Below are positions 8,623-15,570 of a stretch of 40,010 nucleotides of DNA, piece after piece; positions within the stretch are counted from its first letter, which is position 1; each line of letters starts with the position of its first letter. The position numbers were made by a program, and so were the translations under genes. The stretch is from a virus, in IMG/VR virus record IMGVR_UViG_3300043621_000055, positions 1 to 40,010 of that record; one strand, written 5' to 3'. The notes below the pieces were generated by a model. It worked only from the letters and a program-made list of their open reading frames with translations, made no database searches and had not been told where the DNA came from.

Positions 8623-8764
8623 CGGATGCTCCAATTCGCGCCGAGGCGCTAGGGGTGTCGTCGCCGCAGCCGCAGCATGGCCCGTCGTCGTCCCACCAGT
8701 GCGCGCAGTGGACGGCGTCACCTCGTGCTGGGCACTTCCCGTCGGCGATGTCTTCTGGCGTCAC
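8612..8764 (-). CDS. Cys-rich 50-aa protein
   Basis: GTG 8764 overlaps the previous stop (GTGA) and has GGGAG upstream. The protein includes CPARGDAVHCAHWWDDDGPCCGCGDD, with five Cys and two His, so a metal site is possible. Short, but the coupling pattern matches its neighbours. Confidence 0.45.
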   Translation of the reverse strand: MTPEDIADGKCPARGDAVHCAHWWDDDGPCCGCGDDTPSASARIGASDDR

Positions 8765-9153
8765 GCCGTCCCGCTCCCTTCGTCCACCGCAACCCACGGG
8801 CCCACGAGCTCGGTTCCGTCCGGCCAAAACCTCACCGAGCGAGTGTGGGTCGGCGGTACGTCGTGACCGTCCGGCGAGTCGTACGGGCCGTACGGGTAGC
8901 AGTTCTGGTGCGAACCTCCGCACGCCTCGGTCCACTCGATGCGCTCCGAACCGCCTGTCGGTAACAGGCGACCAGCGGCAGCGAGAGCGGTCAGGAACGC
9001 GGCGGTGATCGCGCACGCGGCGTTGTCGGCGTCGGAGGGCATGAACGTCATGCCGGCCCAGCCCTCGAAATGGCTGGCCACGATCTCCTCGAGGTCGGTG
9101 GGCGAGCCGCACATGAAGCACTTCGCCGCGCCGGGGTCAGGTACGTAGGTCAC
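8761..9153 (-). CDS. Hypothetical protein with CxxC motif
   Basis: 130 aa from GTG 9153, in a GTGA overlap with the upstream stop. The N-terminus has AKCFMCGSPTDLEEIVASHFEGW, a CxxC pair. A helix-rich middle and an aromatic C-terminal part (YPYGPYDSPDGHDVPPTHTRSVRFWPDGTELVGPW) follow. No function recognised. Confidence 0.55.
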   Translation of the reverse strand: MTYVPDPGAAKCFMCGSPTDLEEIVASHFEGWAGMTFMPSDADNAACAITAAFLTALAAAGRLLPTGGSERIEWTEACGGSHQNCYPYGPYDSPDGHDVPPTHTRSVRFWPDGTELVGPWVAVDEGSGTA

Positions 9154-9410
9154 GACTCCATCGCCGCCTCGAACTTGTCGACCACCGTGACCATGGTCTG
9201 AGCCCTGAAGTGGTAGCCGTCGGCGGTGACGTAGCCGTGGCGCCAAGCCCTCGCTGCTTCAACGACTGCCATCGCTGCCACCATCTCGGGTAGGGCCAGG
9301 ATGGCGTCGGCCTTCCGTTGCGCGATGGGCCACCCGTCCGGACCCGGGTCGCCGGGGATGGCATCGAAGACCAACGCCGCGACCGCGTCTCGTAGCTTCT
9401 CGGTGGTCAC
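9150..9410 (-). CDS. Hypothetical 86-aa helical protein
   Basis: GTG 9410 is preceded by AAGGAGG. The product is mostly helical (TTEKLRDAVAALVFDAIPGD ... MVAAMAVVEAARAWRHGY) and contains a PDGWPIAQRKADAILAL stretch. Coupled to both neighbours by four-base overlaps. Function unknown. Confidence 0.55.
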   Translation of the reverse strand: MTTEKLRDAVAALVFDAIPGDPGPDGWPIAQRKADAILALPEMVAAMAVVEAARAWRHGYVTADGYHFRAQTMVTVVDKFEAAMES

Positions 9411-9628
9411 GACGCCTCCTTGGGGTCGGCCCAGGTCGGGCTGAAGATCGCAACCCGGGGCCACTCAAGGTGGTCGTGTTCCGAGCAGTCGTGCTGCACC
9501 TGCTGGCCGTCGTGCTCGCACATGCCACGGCAGCACCAGCCGTCGGGGCAGCGGACCCACTCGTCACCGTCTTCGTCGACAACGGACAGAACGCTGATGG
9601 GCGGCTCGGTGATCTTGTCCTCAGCCAT
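9407..9628 (-). CDS. Cys-rich 73-aa protein
   Basis: ATG 9628 with GGAG upstream. After an acidic beta stretch (PISVLSVVDEDGDEWVRC) come CPDGWCCRGMCEHDGQQVQHDCSEHDH, a cluster of Cys and His consistent with a small metal-binding fold. Overlaps the following and preceding genes by a few bases. Function unknown. Confidence 0.5.
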   Translation of the reverse strand: MAEDKITEPPISVLSVVDEDGDEWVRCPDGWCCRGMCEHDGQQVQHDCSEHDHLEWPRVAIFSPTWADPKEAS

Positions 9629-10199
9629 GGGTGGTCTCCTGGGTGGCGTCGGACAGGGCTGTGCCGAAGTACACGAGCAGTTGCCCCCACGACATCGGCG
9701 CGAGCGTGTGGCCGGCGATTTCGAGCCCCCAGTGGTAATCCGACGACCCGCCTTGACGCGTCGCGACACCGTCTCCGAGGCGGGGATGGACGCCCGACAC
9801 CCGCGTCACCTCTGGTCCCGGCTCAGGGGGAAGGGACCACGTCTGGGGCGGCGGCAGTTTCTCGTTCGGGTCGGATAGCGCGTGTTCGACCTCGGCCTCG
9901 AGTTGGGCCGCACGCCCTCGAGCGCGACGGGCCTGGGCGGACTTGAGGGCGAGCCGGGAGTAGTACGCCGTCTTCGCGCTCGCGACCCGTCGGGCCAACT
10001 CGTCGGGACCAAGGACGCCTTCTGGGTCGACCTCGCGCTCAAAGCGAGCGTGCAACCCACCGCGAGCTGATGCCGTGGCGGCGGCGCGATCGTCGGTGCG
10101 GGCCCAGCGGTCGGACGCGGCAATGCGGGAACGAATGGTGCGTTCGGCTGGCGTAAGACGCCCGAACTGACTGCCCTCGGTGCGCTCTTGTTCTTCCAC
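9621..10199 (-). CDS. Conserved actinobacterial mobile-element protein
   Basis: 192 aa from GTG 10199, with GGAGAG upstream. The N-terminal half is a basic helical domain: LTPAERTIRSRIAASDRWARTDDRAAATASARGGLHARFEREVDPEGVLGPDELARRVASAKTAYYSRLALKSAQARRARGRAA. I recognise this block from unnamed proteins common on actinomycete plasmids, AICEs and prophages. The C-terminal part is unique and proline-rich. DNA binding is possible from its charge; there is no experimental role I can name. Confidence 0.65.
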   Translation of the reverse strand: MEEQERTEGSQFGRLTPAERTIRSRIAASDRWARTDDRAAATASARGGLHARFEREVDPEGVLGPDELARRVASAKTAYYSRLALKSAQARRARGRAAQLEAEVEHALSDPNEKLPPPQTWSLPPEPGPEVTRVSGVHPRLGDGVATRQGGSSDYHWGLEIAGHTLAPMSWGQLLVYFGTALSDATQETTHG

Positions 10200-10202
10200 A
10201 GT

Positions 10203-10934
10203 TCAGCTCTCCGTTCTGGACAGGGCGGCGATCAACTGCTCGCCGATGTGTTGGGCGACCTGGGGGACTACGGCGTTTCCGAGGGCCCTAACTCGGTCCA
10301 GCCTGCTGGGAACCCCATAAGCCACTCGACCCACTCGGGGTTCGTTGGCCCACCAAGCGCCTCCGGAAGCGATGGCGTGCCGCGGCGGTCCACTCGGGCT
10401 GCCGCCTTCGCTGGGTCGTTGATCCCCCCACGGGCACCGTCCTTCGCCACCGGAGTGGGCCACGATGAACACCCGCTCGCGTGGGTGTGGGGCGCCCATC
10501 GAACAAGCTGAGATGAATCCGGGGCGGGCTCGGTATCCAAGCCGAGCGAGGTCGCCGAGAACATCGGCGAGGCCCAGTTGGAGCAGACCGGGCACGTTCT
10601 CCGCGATAACCCAGACGGGTCGGAGGGCGGCGATGACGTCGGCCATTGCCGGCCAGAGCCAGCGGTGGTCGGCTTGCGCCAGGCGGCGACCCGTCTGGCT
10701 GACCGGCTGACACGGGAATCCTCCGCAGATGACATCAACGGGAGGGCGGGGCTCTCCCAGCCACCAGTTGGCCGCGGTGCGGACGTCGTCATGCCTCGGT
10801 ACCTCCGGCCAGTGTTTGGCCAGCACCTGCTGGCAGAAGGGATCGATCTCGACCTGGCCGACGACGGTCATGCCGGCGCGTTCCAAGCCCAATTCGAGGC
10901 CTCCGATGCCGGAGAACAGGCTTAAAACATTCAT
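10203..10934 (-). CDS. DNA (cytosine-5-)-methyltransferase
   Basis: Transfers a methyl group from SAM to C5 of cytosine in a specific DNA site. Motifs in order: FSGIGGLELGLE (motif I, near residue 7), GGFPCQPVSQTG with catalytic Cys75 (motif IV), AENV near 111-114 (motif VI), PHPRERVFIVA near 149-159 (motif VIII), and ALGNAVVPQVA (motif X). At 243 aa it is short, so the target-recognition region between motifs VIII and X is small. No restriction endonuclease is visible beside it, so it is an orphan, probably protecting phage DNA against host restriction or marking a replication site. Ends four bases before the start of the next gene. Confidence 0.93.
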   Translation of the reverse strand: MNVLSLFSGIGGLELGLERAGMTVVGQVEIDPFCQQVLAKHWPEVPRHDDVRTAANWWLGEPRPPVDVICGGFPCQPVSQTGRRLAQADHRWLWPAMADVIAALRPVWVIAENVPGLLQLGLADVLGDLARLGYRARPGFISACSMGAPHPRERVFIVAHSGGEGRCPWGDQRPSEGGSPSGPPRHAIASGGAWWANEPRVGRVAYGVPSRLDRVRALGNAVVPQVAQHIGEQLIAALSRTES

Positions 10935-10977
10935 CGATGCGCCTCCGTTCTGGGCCGCAGACGCGGCAGGGTGAGGG

Positions 10978-11478
10978 TCACGCGGTCCTCGATCCGAGCG
11001 ATTCGGACCGGCATGGGCCGCAGTTGTTTGCCGGCGAACCCTGGTGGAGCGGGCAGTCGGGCACCGCGGCCCGAGCCCCTTTAGGGGCGGTAAAGGAAGC
11101 GCGGAGTCCCATCGGTGTCACGCCGTGACTCCCCCTGGAATCACGCGTCTCGTCCACTCGGGACTGTTTCTCGCGCCACTCGGCCTTCCGTTTCGCATCG
11201 GCCGCGCGGCGGGCTTTGACCTGGGCGGCGGCCTGGTTGAGCTTCAGGTAGTCGAGCAGGATCCAACCGCCGTCAACGGCCTCCCAGAGACCGACATCCA
11301 CCAGCTTCCGAGCCAACTCCGGGGAGCCGTATGCAACAGCGACCTCAGTCGGGACGAACCCGTCGGTGAGGTTCCGCGCTACCCACGCTCCGCATCGGCA
11401 GTAGACCCCGAAGGCGGCGTTGCCGGCCCGAGCCACCGGACTGCAGTTGTCCCACCCGTCATCTATCGAGAAGCTCAC
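10978..11478 (-). CDS. Phage replication initiator-like HTH protein
   Basis: 166 aa from ATG 11478. The N-terminal pattern (ARAGNAAFGVYCRCGAWVARNLTDGFVPTEVAVAYGSPELARKLVDVGLWEAVDGGWILLDYLKLN) matches small actinophage proteins annotated as replication-initiation or DnaD-like. They have a winged-helix core followed by a basic helix, here AAAQVKARRAADAKRKAEWREKQ. The C-terminus adds a CPLHQGSPANNCGPC Cys cluster. No helicase or polymerase is encoded in the window, so host replication enzymes would have to be recruited. Assigned by family resemblance, not by a catalytic motif. Confidence 0.6.
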   Translation of the reverse strand: MSFSIDDGWDNCSPVARAGNAAFGVYCRCGAWVARNLTDGFVPTEVAVAYGSPELARKLVDVGLWEAVDGGWILLDYLKLNQAAAQVKARRAADAKRKAEWREKQSRVDETRDSRGSHGVTPMGLRASFTAPKGARAAVPDCPLHQGSPANNCGPCRSESLGSRTA

Positions 11479-12242
11479 GCAGCGGTCACCTCATCGAACA
11501 GTGATGGTGCAGCCCTCAGGCCCCGCATCACCGAGATGACCAGCCACGCGGTGCGCTGGTTGTTCATGTTGCCCACGAGCAGCGAGCAGGACGAGTCGAG
11601 GTGGAGCGCCTGGCCGACGTAGCGGCGGCGCTCCGTCTCCGTCATGGACGTGAGGTTGTTGTGCTTGCGCATCAGCTCATAGACGCCCCAGTCGCGCAGC
11701 TGGAGGCGGTGTTCGCCCTTGTCGTCCTGGAAGCGGAGACGCGGGATGTAGGGGAACCGGCGAGCGCCGGTGGGCGGCGTGCCGGGTAGGTCGAACAGTG
11801 AAAGCTCGGGCGAGTCCGGGGATGCCGGGTTGTGCTCGAACTCCAGCTCCACGGCGGAGGGATGGATGACGGCCAGGCTCGCCCGGTCGGCGTTCGCGTC
11901 CGCGATGGAGTCCGCGGCGTACCGCTGCATCAGGCGAGCGCGAGCGCCGTCACTGACCTTCCCGGTGACCGTGAACGCGGAGGAGTTGATGCGCCAGTGC
12001 TGATCGGCGGAGCGGTCGCCGGCGAGCTTGAACGACTCTGCCCGGGCATCCTTTGGGTTCCGCTCAAGGCGGGCGGTGGACACCGACCATCGAGGCGGGG
12101 AGTCGTAGCGGCCGAGCGGGTAGACCCGCACCAGCGAGCGCAAGGTGTCGCTGTAGCCGGCAGAGCACACGAACACCCTGCCGTCGGCGTTGGGCTCGGG
12201 GACGGTCTTGCCGAGCATCACGAAGTCGTCGAGGACTATCAC
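11475..12242 (-). CDS. Unknown protein coupled to the HTH-DUF4326 gene
   Basis: 255 aa from GTG 12242, in a GTGA overlap with the stop of the DUF4326 gene; GGAG lies five bases upstream. The opening VIVLDDFVMLGKTVPEPNADGRVFVCSAGYSDTLRSLVRVYPLGRYDSPPRWSVSTARLERNPKDARAESFKLAGD is conserved-looking and may form an alpha/beta domain. A helical region and an IPRLRFQDDKGEHRLQLRDWGVYELMRKH segment follow. I do not recognise the family. Strict coupling with DUF4326 suggests the two act together. Confidence 0.7.
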   Translation of the reverse strand: MIVLDDFVMLGKTVPEPNADGRVFVCSAGYSDTLRSLVRVYPLGRYDSPPRWSVSTARLERNPKDARAESFKLAGDRSADQHWRINSSAFTVTGKVSDGARARLMQRYAADSIADANADRASLAVIHPSAVELEFEHNPASPDSPELSLFDLPGTPPTGARRFPYIPRLRFQDDKGEHRLQLRDWGVYELMRKHNNLTSMTETERRRYVGQALHLDSSCSLLVGNMNNQRTAWLVISVMRGLRAAPSLFDEVTAA

Positions 12243-13072
12243 GGTTGCTCCAGAAGCTCGACGAGGATGTCGCCGTGGCAGGCCTCCGGTGCGCACCAGC
12301 AGGCGAGCACCTTGCCGCGCAGGGTCTCGAGCTTGCCCAGCAGTGAGGGCTTGAACGGCAGGTAGTGGACCGCGTAGCTCGCGATCACCGTGTCCCGGTC
12401 ACCGTCGGCCGGCAGCTCGAATGGGTTCCCCCACTCGGTGCGGCGGTCGATGCGGACGAACAGCCCGTTGTCCTCGGCCCAGCGGAGCAGGTTGGCGTGT
12501 TGCGTCCCACGCAGGCTGGCCACCACCGTCTCGCTGGCGAGCACGGACTCGCGCAGACGTTGCTCGTCCTCCGACCACCGCGGTTCCGTGGTGGTCGTGA
12601 CGCGCTCCACGGTGCCCTCGATCGCCGCAGTGATGGCGGCCGTCAGGTCACCGAGCGGGAGCGGTTGGTCCTCAAGCTCCGGCTCGGGAGCCGGTCGCGT
12701 CGCGGCGTAGGTCTTGCCGTCGGCGCCCTGGACGTCGGCAGGTGGGGAAAATTCCCCACCTGAGCGGAGGTCGCCGGCGACGGTCTTGTGGTCAACGCCG
12801 AGCGCGGCGCCGATCGCTCGCTGGCTCATGCCGGCGAGCCGCAGCTCTACGACGGCCTTCTGGCGGTGCTCGGCGGGCAGGCGGAGGCGGTCGGCGCCGA
12901 ACTCCTCGTCCACATAGGCCTGCCAGTCCGGGTAGCCGAGTGCTACCCAGTCGCGGTCGGCGTAGGCCTTGGAGATCTCGGCGAGCGTCGTCAGGTAGTT
13001 GTGGATGCCCTGGCGGATCCGGCCGGCCCGGGCGCGGGCGGTGGCCTGGTCCTCGCGGGTTGCGAGCGTCAC
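12239..13072 (-). CDS. HTH protein with C-terminal DUF4326 domain
   Basis: 277 aa from GTG 13072 (AGAGGA upstream), in a GTGA overlap with the previous gene. Residues about 1-105 form a helical DNA-binding part with RAGRIRQGIHNYLTTLAEISKAYADRDWVALGY and the HTH MSQRAIGAALGVDHKTVAGDLR, like ParB-type or plasmid regulators of actinomycetes. Residues about 185-275 match DUF4326: RTEWGNPFELPADGDRDTVIASYAVHYL ... LRGKVLACWCAPEACHGDILVELL. DUF4326 has no function I can state. The linker is Pro/Glu-rich. The domain pair suggests a DNA-targeted version of the DUF4326 activity. Confidence 0.75.
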   Translation of the reverse strand: MTLATREDQATARARAGRIRQGIHNYLTTLAEISKAYADRDWVALGYPDWQAYVDEEFGADRLRLPAEHRQKAVVELRLAGMSQRAIGAALGVDHKTVAGDLRSGGEFSPPADVQGADGKTYAATRPAPEPELEDQPLPLGDLTAAITAAIEGTVERVTTTTEPRWSEDEQRLRESVLASETVVASLRGTQHANLLRWAEDNGLFVRIDRRTEWGNPFELPADGDRDTVIASYAVHYLPFKPSLLGKLETLRGKVLACWCAPEACHGDILVELLEQP

Positions 13073-13293
13073 GAGCAGTCCTCTCGAAGGTGTTGCAGGC
13101 CTAGGGCTTCCGCTTCGTCCCTGGTCGTCGACGTCCCGATGAACGTGCCGAAGCGGTCGGTGGTGAAGACGTACGTTGCAAAGCAGTGATCACTCCACTG
13201 ACGGACTCTGACTCGCCCAGAATCCGGTCCGAGTCGTCCTCTATCGGTTCCCGGTGGGAGCCGTGGCGTTCGGGCATCAGGCACACGGCGCAC
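13069..13293 (-). CDS. Uncertain ORF with a convincing C-terminal half; start or frame unclear
   Basis: The last 45 codons (RQWSDHCFATYVFTTDRFGTFIGTSTTRDEAEALGLQHLREDCS) look like a real small beta-alpha domain, and the stop overlaps the DUF4326 start. In this frame the only available starts, GTG 13293 or 13284, lie far upstream, where the sequence reads Arg/Pro-rich and another frame looks coding. The C-terminal half may therefore be the shifted continuation of the 13101-13355 frame. See the matching finding. Confidence 0.4.
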   Translation of the reverse strand: MRRVPDARTPRLPPGTDRGRLGPDSGRVRVRQWSDHCFATYVFTTDRFGTFIGTSTTRDEAEALGLQHLREDCS

Positions 13294-13355
13294 GTCCGCT
13301 CACCCCTCCAGTTGGTCGGCAGAGTGACGTCCGGGGTGAAGGTGTGCGGCCTCAC
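13101..13355 (-). CDS. Small Cys-containing protein, possibly frameshifted
   Basis: GTG 13355 overlaps the previous stop (GTGA). The first about 55 residues look real, with a CAVCLMPERHGSH metal-site-like segment and an acidic EDDSDRILGESES stretch. The remaining residues (SSPPTASARSSGRRRPGTKRKP) have shadow-like composition, while the next frame becomes convincing at that point. Function unknown. Confidence 0.45.
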   Translation of the reverse strand: MRPHTFTPDVTLPTNWRGERTCAVCLMPERHGSHREPIEDDSDRILGESESVSGVITALQRTSSPPTASARSSGRRRPGTKRKP

Positions 13356-13690
13356 AGGGCAGCCCTCACCTGACCAGCGCGGTATCGCTCGACTGTCCGC
13401 TCCGAGACGCCGAGCCGGGCCGCGATCGCCCGGGCCGACAACCGCCGCTCAGTGAGCGTCTGGACGACCAGGCCACGCTCGCGGCACGTCAGCCGGACCG
13501 GGTCGCCGTGCATCGCGCGCTCTATCGCGATCTCGTCGACCTCGACCACGCGGCTCTTCGGCGCACGCAGCTGCACACCGCGCTGGCGCCGGCGAGCCCA
13601 CTTCGCCCGCATGCGTTCGACCATTTCCGGGCACCGGCAGCCGCCGCGCTCGTAGGCGCGGATGCTGCCGTGCCAACTAGCGGCGCACAC
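13352..13690 (-). CDS. Helix-turn-helix regulator (LuxR/sigma region 4-like)
   Basis: 112 aa from GTG 13690. The N-terminus has a WHGSIRAYERGGCRCPEMVERMRAKWARRRQRG block typical of small actinophage proteins. The C-terminus is a DNA-binding HTH: RERGLVVQTLTERRLSARAIAARLGVSERTVERYRAGQ. It may regulate the early operon. The HTH call is firm; the target is unknown. Confidence 0.65.
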   Translation of the reverse strand: MCAASWHGSIRAYERGGCRCPEMVERMRAKWARRRQRGVQLRAPKSRVVEVDEIAIERAMHGDPVRLTCRERGLVVQTLTERRLSARAIAARLGVSERTVERYRAGQVRAAL

Positions 13691-13835
13691 GAGGAGCCTC
13701 CTCGAAGAGTCGGCACTGGCAGGTGCCGTCGATCATGGTCGTGACGCGGCAGTAGGTCCGCTTCTTGCCCGGCGTCAGATGGTGACTGGTCACGAGATGA
13801 CCGCACGCACAGCGAGCTGCGTCAGTGGGCTGCAT
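13677..13835 (-). CDS. Small zinc-finger-like protein
   Basis: 52 aa from ATG 13835, preceded by GGAGG six bases upstream; ATG 13862 upstream is a weaker alternative. It has CACGHLVTSHHL and CRVTTMIDGTCQCRLFEE, a Cys/His set consistent with one zinc site. Resembles short Cys-rich peptides common in actinophages. Overlaps both neighbours. Confidence 0.5.
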   Translation of the reverse strand: MQPTDAARCACGHLVTSHHLTPGKKRTYCRVTTMIDGTCQCRLFEEAPRVRR

Positions 13836-14199
13836 GCGATACCTCCAGATACGTCGCTTCATTGGTGAGTAGCACCCACCGCTTGCAGACCAGGACTGGC
13901 GCGGTGGCGGGGTCCTTGCCCTGCGACACGAGCCAGCCGGCGGCGAGCGCGGACTCGCGGTTCGACTCGGCGAAGCCATGGCATCCCGTGGTCGCCGAGC
14001 CGCAAAGGATCATCAGGTTCGAGGGAAGGTTGGTTCCTCGGCGCTTAGTCCCGCCCATGCCCCGCGGCCGCCGGTGCTGCACGGACCAGTCGACGCCGCG
14101 GCGGTCGCCCACCAGTACGCCGCAGGCCTCGCAGCTGTACTGAGCCCGCTCGAGCACGGCCTCGACCACGGCGGATGCCGGGCCGGTGCGGGCTACCAC
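13822..14199 (-). CDS. HNH endonuclease family protein
   Basis: 125 aa from GTG 14199, overlapping the stop of the DUF3263 gene. CEACG, then WSVQHRRPRGMGGTKRRGTNLPSNLMILCGSATTGCHGFAESNR, gives the HNH beta-beta-alpha metal core with its two zinc Cys pairs. As it is far from terminase and inside the early operon, it is more likely a free-standing nuclease or homing-type enzyme than the packaging HNH. Confidence 0.8.
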   Translation of the reverse strand: MVARTGPASAVVEAVLERAQYSCEACGVLVGDRRGVDWSVQHRRPRGMGGTKRRGTNLPSNLMILCGSATTGCHGFAESNRESALAAGWLVSQGKDPATAPVLVCKRWVLLTNEATYLEVSHAAH

Positions 14200-14666
14200 G
14201 CGAACCGCCGGCGGCGGGTGGAGAGCTGGATCCGGCGGAGGCGGTTGACCAGGGTCGGGTACTCGGCGAGCGCGTCCGGGAGCTTCAGCGCGGCGTTGAG
14301 CGCCTGGTAGTAGGTGGTCAGCCCGAGGCCGAAGGTGGTGATGATGGCCTGCTGCTTGGCCCCTGGCTTGGCCCACCACTGCTGCTCGAAGTCGAGCATC
14401 TGGCGGTCCAGATCGGACAGACCAGCGCTGGGCCATTCACACAGGCAGCGGGTCCACTTCTCGACCAGGCCCGTGCCGACGTGAAGGGTGCGGAGGACCT
14501 CGCCGGTCCCAGAGCAGGTGACGCATTGGGCCCGGCAGCAGACCGAGCAGCGGCACAGCGGCGGGCCGGGGCATTCGGGACCAATGATGGACCGATGGAC
14601 GGAGGGCGCCGTCCCGCAAGCGACGCCCTCCGCCTCCGGCCTTTGGCCGGAGTCCTCGGTGATCAC
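14193..14666 (-). CDS. DUF3263 protein with N-terminal Cys-rich segment
   Basis: 157 aa from GTG 14666, in a GTGA overlap. The C-terminal 75 residues match DUF3263: DLDRQMLDFEQQWWAKPGAKQQAIITTFGLGLTTYYQALNAALKLPDALAEYPTLVNRLRRI. This is an actinobacterial HTH-like domain. The N-terminal part has CRCSVCCRAQCVTCSGTGEV, a DnaJ-like zinc knuckle. Probably a small DNA-binding regulator; no target is visible. Confidence 0.65.
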   Translation of the reverse strand: MITEDSGQRPEAEGVACGTAPSVHRSIIGPECPGPPLCRCSVCCRAQCVTCSGTGEVLRTLHVGTGLVEKWTRCLCEWPSAGLSDLDRQMLDFEQQWWAKPGAKQQAIITTFGLGLTTYYQALNAALKLPDALAEYPTLVNRLRRIQLSTRRRRFAW

Positions 14667-15064
14667 GGCAGGTCCCACCTTCCGGTGAGCCAAGGACGAC
14701 CGGGGTCAACAACGCCACCGGTTGCGTACGGCCTCGTGACGGGTGGGTCGATCCACTCGGGGACGACGCGGTGCTCCTCATCGGAGGCCCACCACTGCTG
14801 GTCGGAGAACTGCGCCCGCTCGCGCTCTAGGTCGTCGTCCGCTTCCCGCTCGTCGTCCACCGCCCAGAAGATCGCGGTCCCGCTTGATGTCCGGTCCAAC
14901 CGTCCGCCGAGTTCCTTCGCCGCCTCGAGCCGGACTGTCTCGTCGTGCTCCTTCACGTCGCGGCGGAGGAGCGCGTACAGGGCGGCACCGAAGATCAGGG
15001 CCCAGCCGAGCCCGCAAAGGGCGAGGGGGATGCCGGCCACCCAGTCGAAGTTGTGGCCGGTCAC
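14663..15064 (-). CDS. Single-pass membrane protein
   Basis: 133 aa from GTG 15064, in a GTGA overlap. One transmembrane helix (WVAGIPLALCGLGWALIFGAALYALL) near residues 8-33 is followed by a charged, acidic cytoplasmic tail ending Pro/Trp-rich. Unknown role in the early operon, next to other small membrane genes. Confidence 0.6.
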   Translation of the reverse strand: MTGHNFDWVAGIPLALCGLGWALIFGAALYALLRRDVKEHDETVRLEAAKELGGRLDRTSSGTAIFWAVDDEREADDDLERERAQFSDQQWWASDEEHRVVPEWIDPPVTRPYATGGVVDPGRPWLTGRWDLP

Positions 15065-15570
15065 GGAAGGTCACCTGCTGCGGTCAGCAGAGCTCGAGCC
15101 ATGGTGCGGGCGACGGGCCGCGAGACGTAGGCAGGCTCGCCGTCGACCTTCACCGCGATCTCGTCGGCGACAGCGCCTTCGACGCCGACCATCTCTTGGA
15201 TGCCGTTCGTGTTCGGCCCCCACCACGGCAGGTTCACCGGCTCAAGGGCGGGCACCATCGGGACGGGTGCGGGGTCCATGTCGCACAGCGCCCGCCAGCT
15301 GATCTGGTTCGGCCACGTCGTGCCGTACCAGCCGCCAGCGTGGCGATGCCAGACGCAATCGCCGCGCATCTCCCCGTCGCCCCGGATGAGCACAGTCGTG
15401 CCCGCGGGCGGCTCCTCGGGGAGCGGGGGCGGGACGTCGGTCAGCACATTCTCCGGGAAGCTCACCTCGCCAACGCCCTCGACGGTCACCGTGACCCTGC
15501 CGGCGTAGGACGTGCGGCGGTTGGTCTCAAACTCGGCGCTGCCCAGTTCGTCGGGAAGTCGGAGTCTCAT
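15061..15570 (-). CDS. Hypothetical 169-aa protein
   Basis: ATG 15570 overlaps the peptidase stop (TGATG). The first part is beta-rich (RRTSYAGRVTVTVEGVGEVSFPENVL). A central Trp-rich block (VWHRHAGGWYGTTWPNQISWRALC) and an NLPWWGPNTNGIQEMVG segment follow. No known domain recognised. Co-transcribed and coupled with the M23 peptidase. Confidence 0.55.
   Translation of the reverse strand: MRLRLPDELGSAEFETNRRTSYAGRVTVTVEGVGEVSFPENVLTDVPPPLPEEPPAGTTVLIRGDGEMRGDCVWHRHAGGWYGTTWPNQISWRALCDMDPAPVPMVPALEPVNLPWWGPNTNGIQEMVGVEGAVADEIAVKVDGEPAYVSRPVARTMARALLTAAGDLP

Noticed and set aside
14175-15302. Plus-strand ORF of 375 codons
   Set aside because: Antisense to DUF3263, membrane and hypothetical genes linked by GTGA overlaps; composition is shadow-like.
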